A stretch of 11,178 nt of DNA from Candidatus Falkowiibacteriota bacterium. GTDB lineage: Bacteria; Patescibacteriota; Patescibacteriia; UBA2591; JABMQE01. This document shows positions 6,361-11,178 of this stretch, piece after piece. The notes under the pieces are model-generated. The model saw nothing but the letters and a program-made list of their open reading frames with translations. It did not search any database and was not told the origin of the DNA. A program made the translations under genes and the position numbers. Positions within the stretch are counted from its first letter, which is position 1, and each line of letters opens with the position of its first letter. Where the stretch lies: positions 1 through 11,178 of the forward strand of contig JABMQE010000115.1 of the NCBI GenBank assembly GCA_013203415.1, in the 5' to 3' direction.

Positions 6361-6424
6361 AAACACTAACAAAAAATGTGTTAAAATAAATCTGTCTTCC
6401 GTTATCCGTCCCCTGTCCCCCGAA

Positions 6425-8203
6425 TTATTCCAGCACAAACGTCGCAATCACATCCTCCACTTCCTCTGCCCTTTCTCCTAAATCACTCCCGTAATAAGTG
6501 CTCTTTCTATAAGTAAAAACATATTCACTATCAACATTAACCAAAAGCGGTGATTCATCAAGCAAACGAACCTCATCCCAAGTCGTAAAATCAAAAATAT
6601 CTATAAAAAACATTGCGCATTTGTCATAAGGGCTGCACTCCTCCGGAAAGTCTGTCCCTAACCTAAATATTAAAGAATTAGAACTTAAACCTCCGCCCCA
6701 ATCATTTTCATACTCAACCATGTCATAACCCTCCCAAAGAAGCGGCAAAACCAAACTAAATCCGTATTGTTCGTTTTGGTATGCATATCCCCCTGCTAAA
6801 AGCTCCGGAAAATGAAAAGAAGAAGCCATCCCGTCAAAAGTTGTCTTAAAACCGGCCTCATCATTAAGCCCCGCATTATAATTAATCAAATATATATCTT
6901 CATCTAAAGATATATAGGCTGTAAATTGGTCCAAACTCCAGGCTGTTTCCAAATCATTAATCAAACCGGTCTTAATCTGGTCTTCGTCCACTCCGCTTGC
7001 CTGCAACAAATACCATTCCCTGGGCTTTAATTTATCCGGATTCTCCTGAATCATAATCCGCACCGTCTCCCCTGTATCTCCCGAAGAAAATGTTATCATC
7101 CCTGCCTCGCCTTCGGTAACATCCCACATCATCGGGTAATAAATAACATAGCCCATTTCCTCGCTTTCATAACTCTCTAAACTAGCATCAAGCTCTTTAT
7201 TAAGTTCTGCCTTATAAAAAGCCATCACTTCCGCCTCATCGCCATAACCATCACCAATAGTATCAGTATTATCCGCCTCAAACAAATACAAATCCTCCTC
7301 TTGGTCCGTCAAACCGTCGCCATCAGCATCAACCGCATCTGGAATCGCCCCGATTGGCAATATTTCCGAACCCGGATCGTCCGGATCATCCAAATCATCA
7401 TCCCCAATTAATAAACCCAAAGCTATCTTGCCTCGAGGTAAACCATCCATCTCAATCTCCATTTTATCAATAATCTCATTAATCTCTCCCACTAAAAAGC
7501 TGACTTCCGGCTCTTCTTCCCAATTTAATATTTTTAAATCACTTCCCGAAAATTTTCCTAAATCATCGCTATTATAAAAAATCTCAACCACTAAGTCACC
7601 TTCCGCTAACATTACCCCTCCCGGCTCGAAAGAATAAACCCCGCCGATTATCTTAAAAGTATTGTTGTTGTCATCGGATATCATATCCTTCTCCGGCATA
7701 CCCGCGCTTACCACAAGCTCCAGATATTCCAATTCTTTTCTCATCTCGAAACTAATCGCCCCTACCAGCTCTCCCCCTGTTTTTGTCACCTCTTTTCTAA
7801 AAATCGCTGTCTCATCCCCGTCATCATCCCCGGGCTCTCCCCCGTCTCCGTCATCATCACCAGTCCCATCTCCATCGCCATCCAAAGAATCCGAACCAGA
7901 AGAATCATCTCTATCCAAGACAAGGTCGCCATCGTCTCCTCCAAAAATCATATTATTAAAAGATTCGCTAAAAAGCAACAAACCCGTAAACGCCCCCATA
8001 ATCAAAACAAAAGCAGCAACCACAATAATTATCAAAAGAAACTTATTCGACTCTTTTCCTTTTGGTAAAAATTTTTCCGGCATTGTTTTTATCTTGCTCT
8101 CATCAATCTCAACACTGCCGGGAAGCCCCGCGCCCTGCGGGGTGACTGGCTGGCCCAGCTCTTTTGGTAAATCTTTATTTTTTTTCTTGGATAAACTAAA
8201 CAT
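6425..8203 (-). CDS. Large membrane-anchored acidic surface protein with two PsbP-like modules
   Basis: No family name is assigned. The 592-residue product has a cytoplasmic tail (1-54, Lys-rich), one transmembrane helix (about 55-78), and a long external part. That part holds an Asp/Gly/Ser spacer (88-131), a beta-rich region (about 132-268), and a short Ca-binding-type repeat, DADGDGLTDQEE (292-303), with a partial second copy. Two C-terminal modules follow. Module one runs from SYESEEMGY (344) to SFHFPE (462-467); module two from YAYQNEQYGF (473) to ATFVLE. Each has the P-x-x-W turn (YPMMW, LPLLW). Module two contains a cysteine pair at 523/529 that could form a disulfide. Topology suggests a surface binding or adhesion role, which is inferred. 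AAAGGAG lies about 30 nt ahead of the ATG, too far for a ribosome site, and may be part of a weak TTGAAA-15-TATATT promoter (8217-8243). Confidence 0.85.
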   Translation of the reverse strand: MFSLSKKKNKDLPKELGQPVTPQGAGLPGSVEIDESKIKTMPEKFLPKGKESNKFLLIIIVVAAFVLIMGAFTGLLLFSESFNNMIFGGDDGDLVLDRDDSSGSDSLDGDGDGTGDDDGDGGEPGDDDGDETAIFRKEVTKTGGELVGAISFEMRKELEYLELVVSAGMPEKDMISDDNNNTFKIIGGVYSFEPGGVMLAEGDLVVEIFYNSDDLGKFSGSDLKILNWEEEPEVSFLVGEINEIIDKMEIEMDGLPRGKIALGLLIGDDDLDDPDDPGSEILPIGAIPDAVDADGDGLTDQEEDLYLFEADNTDTIGDGYGDEAEVMAFYKAELNKELDASLESYESEEMGYVIYYPMMWDVTEGEAGMITFSSGDTGETVRIMIQENPDKLKPREWYLLQASGVDEDQIKTGLINDLETAWSLDQFTAYISLDEDIYLINYNAGLNDEAGFKTTFDGMASSFHFPELLAGGYAYQNEQYGFSLVLPLLWEGYDMVEYENDWGGGLSSNSLIFRLGTDFPEECSPYDKCAMFFIDIFDFTTWDEVRLLDESPLLVNVDSEYVFTYRKSTYYGSDLGERAEEVEDVIATFVLE

Positions 8204-8259
8204 TTTATTTTGGAAAAATATATTTAACTAACACTCCTTTCAATTAATAAATTTATTTA

Positions 8260-9528
8260 TCACTCTCCGCCACCCCAGGAATCTTTCTCTATCTTCCATT
8301 GTTCTCCTTCTTTATAAAGAATAATTGTCCCTTTATTGGTTGACCCAAGCTCGTCCACTTCCGGCTTGCTGTTGTCCAATGCCTTGATAGTCACCTTGCC
8401 TCCACTCTCCTCTACAGAAACTATCTCCAAATTCACCCGCTTAACCATCCAAAGCTGCAATAATTGGAGGGTCTGCAAAACCATATCTTCGGGAACCCCT
8501 ACTAATTTATCCATCGCTTCTTGGGGCATATAATCTTTTACCATCTCAAAATTTCCCGATTCTAGGGCTGCTAAATAACTAATATAAGCTGCCTGTCCCT
8601 CCGCTGATAAAGAATCTCCGCCGCCATTCTCCACATCATCCAATCTTCCAGGTCCCATCGGGTCGTATCCATAATCAACCTCGTTGCCGTCAACATAACC
8701 ATCGCCATCAGTATCTGGCTCCAAGGGGTCGGTTTTATAAATTTCTATTTCTTGTCTATCTGTTAAACCATCCTCGTCACTATCTGGATTATTAATATCC
8801 GTGCCTAAAGCTAATTCTTCTTCATCAGTCAGTCCGTCTCCGTCTGTATCCAAAAACACTCCCGGATCAAACACCTCGTCTCCATCCCCGTCCCCATCTT
8901 GGTCTCCTTCGTCCCCATCTTGGTCTCCTTCGTCCCCATCTTGGTCTCCTTCGTTACCGTCTTCTTCTCCATCTGAATCATTATCCATCACTCCGTCTCC
9001 AATACTGTCATCGACTCCTCCTAAAAATCTTTCATAAGCCCAAAAACCCAAAGCTGCTAATGCCACCACCAAAATTATACTGACAATTATTATAATAATT
9101 TTCTTTCCAGTCGGTAACCCTTCTTTGCCTGTCATCTGTCCCGCTGGCACTCCCGGCATTACTGTCGGTGGGGCCTGGCCAATTTCACTAGCATCAACCT
9201 GTGGTACTGGAACCTGGCCTGTCGCAAGGCCAATCTGGCCTGCCGGGGCTCCTGGTGTAGGCAAAGGTGCCGGCTGAAATTCTGGCACTGGTGGAGGTGG
9301 AGGTGTAGCTGGCGCGCTTGGAGGCGCTTGTGGAGGACTTAAAGGGGCCTCCGCAGGTAAGGCGGGTGCTGGTCTATTATCCACTCCATCAAAAATATCT
9401 TCCGCCCCAACTCCCCCAGGAGTTGGAGGCGTAGGAACTGTCTGCCCCCCGATTGGCAAATTAGGAGGCGCTGCTCCCTCATCTGAATTCTGATTTCCTT
9501 GATTAGGCTGTGTCGTATCCTCGAACAT
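8260..9528 (-). CDS. Membrane-anchored protein with Pro-rich tail, Ca-binding TSP3-like repeats and C-terminal domain
   Basis: The 422-residue product has an N-terminal cytoplasmic region very rich in Pro, Ala and Gln (about 1-140) and one transmembrane helix (144-166). An acidic Asp/Gly/Glu spacer (170-220) contains three exact copies of a 7-residue unit. Three thrombospondin type-3-like repeats follow at 227-285 (DTDGDGLTDEEE, DSDEDGLTDRQE, DTDGDGYVDGNE), a pattern known to bind Ca2+. The C-terminal domain (about 309-422), from AYISYLAALESGNFEMVKD to GEQWKIEKDSWGGGE, recalls NTF2-like/DUF4878-type domains, but that is tentative. It lacks the Y-N-E-Y-G-F module of its neighbours, yet shares their acidic linker and Ca-repeat style. 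The gene starts 33 bp after a likely terminator, has no Shine-Dalgarno, and is followed by the 592-residue gene after 56 bp. Confidence 0.85.
   Translation of the reverse strand: MFEDTTQPNQGNQNSDEGAAPPNLPIGGQTVPTPPTPGGVGAEDIFDGVDNRPAPALPAEAPLSPPQAPPSAPATPPPPPVPEFQPAPLPTPGAPAGQIGLATGQVPVPQVDASEIGQAPPTVMPGVPAGQMTGKEGLPTGKKIIIIIVSIILVVALAALGFWAYERFLGGVDDSIGDGVMDNDSDGEEDGNEGDQDGDEGDQDGDEGDQDGDGDGDEVFDPGVFLDTDGDGLTDEEELALGTDINNPDSDEDGLTDRQEIEIYKTDPLEPDTDGDGYVDGNEVDYGYDPMGPGRLDDVENGGGDSLSAEGQAAYISYLAALESGNFEMVKDYMPQEAMDKLVGVPEDMVLQTLQLLQLWMVKRVNLEIVSVEESGGKVTIKALDNSKPEVDELGSTNKGTIILYKEGEQWKIEKDSWGGGE
8891..8953. repeat. Three exact 21-bp tandem repeats inside the 422-residue protein gene
   Basis: Copies at 8891-8911, 8912-8932 and 8933-8953 are identical base for base. 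The unit encodes seven residues of the acidic spacer (Gly-Asp-Gln-Asp-Gly-Asp-Glu). Exact identity, including synonymous positions, points to recent expansion, and the unit length keeps frame. Confidence 0.95.
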
Positions 9529-9547
9529 AAATTTTGTTTTTATTTTT

Positions 9548-9581
9548 TAAAAAATAAAAAACCGCTTAAACTAAAAGCAGT
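9548..9581 (-). terminator. Likely rho-independent terminator after the 180-residue gene
   Basis: On the minus strand ACTGCTT (9575-9581) pairs with AAGCGGT (9561-9567), seven pairs including one G-U, across a 7-nt loop. TTTTTATTTTTT follows. It lies 70 bp past the stop of the 180-residue gene and only 20-odd bp before the next ATG. It either ends the rpsU unit or acts as a leaky attenuator. I found no good promoter between it and the next gene. Confidence 0.65.
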
Positions 9582-9651
9582 CCAGTTTATAATAAATAAA
9601 TTTATTTCTTGTTCTTAGCATGGGAACTATTTCGAAATTATTAACTATTTA

Positions 9652-10194
9652 TTATTCAATAAATTTGAAAAAAGAAATAATTTGGTTAAATACCTGTTCA
9701 TTCTTTTCTAATTCCTCAAAACCTAATTTCCCTTCAATTGAGTAATAATAAGAATCTTTTACAAAATATATACCTATAAATCTATTCTCTAGAAAATTCT
9801 CGGTAATCTGTTTATCCATCAAAATACCAGAATTTTTTACTTTCTTTTGGGACTTAAAAACACTGCCTTGATTATATTTCTCTGTTCTATTTTTTGAGAT
9901 TATAATATCGACATCTAAATCATACTGCCCAGAAGATTCACCACTAGAATGTCTCACTGGCCCCATAAGATACATACTAGCCCCGGGTATCTTTGTGGGA
10001 TCACTAATTAAATGCCAACTCTGGGGGTACCTAATGATAAAATTATAATCATTGTCTGTATACGTTTGCCAATCGCTAGTATCAATTTTTTCTACTAAAT
10101 AATACCAAACCCCTAAAAACAACAACACTAATATCAAAATCACCATAACCAAAACCGTTTTACTAATTTTTTTCTGGCTATCTGACTCTTCCAA
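9652..10194 (-). CDS. Small membrane-anchored protein with one PsbP-like module (TTG start)
   Basis: No specific function is recognised. The 180-residue protein has a short charged N-terminus, one transmembrane helix (about 13-33), and a single external module from DWQTYTDNDYNF (41-52) through RYPQSW to SFFKFIE at the end. The opening DWQTY also begins the module of the lipoprotein at 3249-3884, and the closing F-x-F-x-E matches the other modules. The gene uses TTG as start (10192-10194). The frame is closed by a TAA 24 bases upstream with no ATG between. There is no Shine-Dalgarno, but the 13-mer ACTAAATATTAAT at 10204-10216 recurs ahead of the lipoprotein gene at 4446. It lies 38 bp after yqeY and probably belongs to the rpsU transcript. 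Its linker lacks the Asp/Gly run of its relatives. Confidence 0.8.
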   Translation of the reverse strand: MEESDSQKKISKTVLVMVILILVLLFLGVWYYLVEKIDTSDWQTYTDNDYNFIIRYPQSWHLISDPTKIPGASMYLMGPVRHSSGESSGQYDLDVDIIISKNRTEKYNQGSVFKSQKKVKNSGILMDKQITENFLENRFIGIYFVKDSYYYSIEGKLGFEELEKNEQVFNQIISFFKFIE

Positions 10195-10203
10195 TTCTTG
10201 TGT

Positions 10204-10216
10204 ATTAATATTTAGT
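10204..10216 (-). promoter_or_regulatory. Start-proximal motif ACTAAATATTAAT shared with a paralogue
   Basis: The same 13-mer lies at 4457-4469, ten bases ahead of the 179-residue lipoprotein start; here it is nine bases ahead of the TTG. A looser form (CATAAATACTAAC, 3894-3906) lies nine bases ahead of the 211-residue lipoprotein start. It may be a -10-type element giving near-leaderless mRNAs, or an A/U-rich translation signal. Confidence 0.4.
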
Positions 10217-10232
10217 TATTAAATATGAATAA

Positions 10233-10676
10233 CTAACCAAGTCTCTCCTTCACCAGCCCTTGCACCTCCGCACCATCCGCCCGTCCTTTTAATTTTCCCA
10301 TCACCACTCCCATTACCTTGCCAAAATCACTCGGCCCCTTTGCCCCTGTCTTCTTAATTGCTTCTTCCACTGCTTCTTTTATTTTATCATGAGAAAGTTG
10401 TTCTGGTAAATACTTCGTAAGAACTTTAAGCTCTCTTTCTTCTTTTTCTGCTAATTCGCCCCTTCCGCCGGCTTTATAAGATTCAATCGCTTCTCTCCTT
10501 TTCTTTGCTTCTCTTGCAATAATCTCTATTACCTGCGCTTCGTCTAGATCCCCTTTTTTCTTGATTTCCTCGTTTTTTAATGCAGCATTAAGCATCCGTA
10601 AGGTTGATACTTTGGTTTCTTCCTTCGTCTTTTGGGCTTCGGTTAAATCTTTTTCGATTTTGCCTTTTAGAGACAT
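10233..10676 (-). CDS. yqeY: GatB/YqeY domain protein
   Basis: The 147-residue protein is a stand-alone YqeY, related to the C-terminal tRNA-binding domain of GatB, the amidotransferase subunit that makes Gln-tRNA or Asn-tRNA. The exact cellular role of free YqeY is not settled. Family features include the N-terminal helix with STLRMLNAALKNEEI (24-38), AKKRREAIESYKAGGR (57-72), YLPEQLS (88-94), and the C-terminal DFGKVMGVVMGKLKGRADG block (117-135). Length is normal for the family. The ATG has no strong Shine-Dalgarno (only AAGAAAA). It follows rpsU by 36 bp, and rpsU-yqeY is a commonly conserved pair in bacteria, so one transcript from the promoter at 11062-11090 is likely. The TAG stop overlaps a 9-bp AT-rich inverted repeat (10212-10236). 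Confidence 0.93.
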   Translation of the reverse strand: MSLKGKIEKDLTEAQKTKEETKVSTLRMLNAALKNEEIKKKGDLDEAQVIEIIAREAKKRREAIESYKAGGRGELAEKEERELKVLTKYLPEQLSHDKIKEAVEEAIKKTGAKGPSDFGKVMGVVMGKLKGRADGAEVQGLVKERLG

Positions 10677-10712
10677 TTTTCTTGGTCGAAAAATAATTAA
10701 AAGTCTACTTTT

Positions 10713-10970
10713 TTATCTTCTCTTATATTTATCCGTCTCTTCCAGCTTCCCGATTTTTTTCAGATATTCTTTCTTCTCTTTTATCTGCTTCCTTCTAAGA
10801 GCCCCTTCATGCAGTTCTCTTTTTGTCTTTTTCTTCTGAAAATACCTCTCTTCCTTAGCTCTAATCAAAACCTTGCTCTGTTGCATTCTTCTGGTAAATC
10901 TCCTTAGTAAACTTTCAATTGATTCTCCGTTCTTTCGTTTTATTTCTACCATACAAAACCTAGCAGCCAT
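10713..10970 (-). CDS. rpsU: Small ribosomal subunit protein bS21
   Basis: bS21 is a small basic protein of the 30S subunit that lies near the 16S rRNA 3' end and assists initiation. The 85-residue product shows the family pattern: VEIKRKNGESIESLLRRFTRR near the N-terminus, then VLIRAKEERYFQKKKTKRELHEGALRRK, and a Lys/Arg-rich tail somewhat longer than in E. coli. Two starts are possible: the ATG at 10970 (as given) and an in-frame ATG at 10952, which yields MVEIKRK and matches the usual N-terminus of homologues better. The inner start has an AGG six bases upstream, the outer a weak GGA, so the 79-residue form is a serious alternative. It is the first gene of the unit, with the window's best promoter about 90 bp upstream. 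Confidence 0.92.
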   Translation of the reverse strand: MAARFCMVEIKRKNGESIESLLRRFTRRMQQSKVLIRAKEERYFQKKKTKRELHEGALRRKQIKEKKEYLKKIGKLEETDKYKRR

Positions 10971-11061
10971 AATAATTTTTCCAAAATATTAAATGGAGAG
11001 ATCTTTATGATTGCTAATAAATTTCACCTGCCTTTCTTAAGAATTATTAATTATTATTATA

Positions 11062-11090
11062 ATTATACTAAAAGATTCATTTTTAGTCAA
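11062..11090 (-). promoter_or_regulatory. rpsU: Sigma70-type promoter of rpsU-yqeY
   Basis: The minus strand has -35 TTGACT (11085-11090), a 17-nt spacer, and -10 TATAAT (11062-11067), near consensus in sequence and spacing. Transcription should begin around 11055 and leave a leader of about 85 nt before rpsU. No autoregulatory structure or riboswitch was recognised in that leader. Confidence 0.8.
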
Positions 11091-11162
11091 ACTATAAGGC
11101 AATCCCCTTTAACTTGCGTGATAACTTGGCCATATATTTATACATTGACTAGTCCGAGTCCC

Positions 11163-11178
11163 TGCCTGCCGGCAGGCA
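11163..11178. repeat. Perfect GC-rich palindrome cut by the window edge
   Basis: The 16-mer TGCCTGCCGGCAGGCA is fully self-complementary and runs to the last base of the window; CC precedes it, so it may extend as a longer palindrome outside. It may be the terminator hairpin of the next gene to the right, or another dispersed palindrome. Confidence 0.7.

Noticed and set aside
6361..6447. N-terminal extension of YbeY to the ATG at 6447
   Set aside because: It overlaps the previous gene's end, is encoded by repeat-like G-rich DNA, and does not resemble the family's N-terminus.
7662..8231. Plus-strand frame of 189 codons, Ser/Pro-rich, opposite the 592-residue gene
   Set aside because: The Ser-Pro runs are the reverse complement of the Asp/Gly-coding repeats, so it is a shadow.
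10212..10236. 9-bp AT-rich inverted repeat (TTAGTTATT/AATAACTAA) at the yqeY stop as a terminator
   Set aside because: The stem is nearly all A-U, overlaps the stop codon, and no U-tract follows.

Overview
The window is about 11 kb of AT-rich bacterial DNA with compact genes, every one of them on the minus strand. The standard code applies: ftsZ ends with TGA as its stop. Taken together, an anaerobic-type NrdD with an ATP-cone, a short bS21, a YqeY protein, Asp/Gly-rich proteins with thrombospondin-type-3-like Ca-binding repeats, few Shine-Dalgarno sites, and short GC-rich palindromes scattered between genes suggest a candidate-phyla-radiation genome (Patescibacteria, most likely Parcubacteria). 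That assignment is inference. No tRNA, rRNA, CRISPR array or transposase gene was seen.

Layout in the direction of transcription (right to left). A strong sigma70-type promoter (TTGACT, 17 nt, TATAAT) at 11062-11090 drives rpsU (bS21) and yqeY, followed by a small membrane-anchored protein (9652-10194). A likely intrinsic terminator lies at about 9548-9581. Next come two large membrane-anchored, acidic, Ca-repeat surface proteins (8260-9528 and 6425-8203), the rRNA maturation endonuclease ybeY, and ftsA. Two paralogous lipoproteins (3907-4446 and 3249-3884) lie between ftsA and ftsZ. ftsZ ends at a clear intrinsic terminator. After a 403-nt non-coding stretch comes nrdD, cut by the left edge of the window.

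The cell-division core is FtsA (actin-like membrane tether with a C-terminal amphipathic helix) and FtsZ (tubulin-like GTPase ending in the DIPAF-type peptide that binds FtsA). The rest of the middle is five exported or membrane-anchored proteins. Four of them carry, five times in total, a module of about 110-150 residues that begins Y-x-N/D-E-x-Y/L-G, has a P-x-x-W turn, and ends F-x-F-x-E. It resembles PsbP-like/Mog1-fold domains. The fifth protein (8260-9528) shares their acidic linker and Ca-repeats but has a different C-terminal domain. This family, interleaved with ftsA and ftsZ, is the best candidate here for an undescribed system.

The gap of more than 300 nt (1518-1920) holds the ftsZ terminator, a 25-bp near-perfect hairpin, an exact DnaA box, an extended -10 promoter, and two 10-bp perfect inverted repeats just ahead of nrdD. 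The right-hand intergenic region (10971-11178) holds the rpsU promoter and a perfect GC-rich palindrome cut by the window edge.
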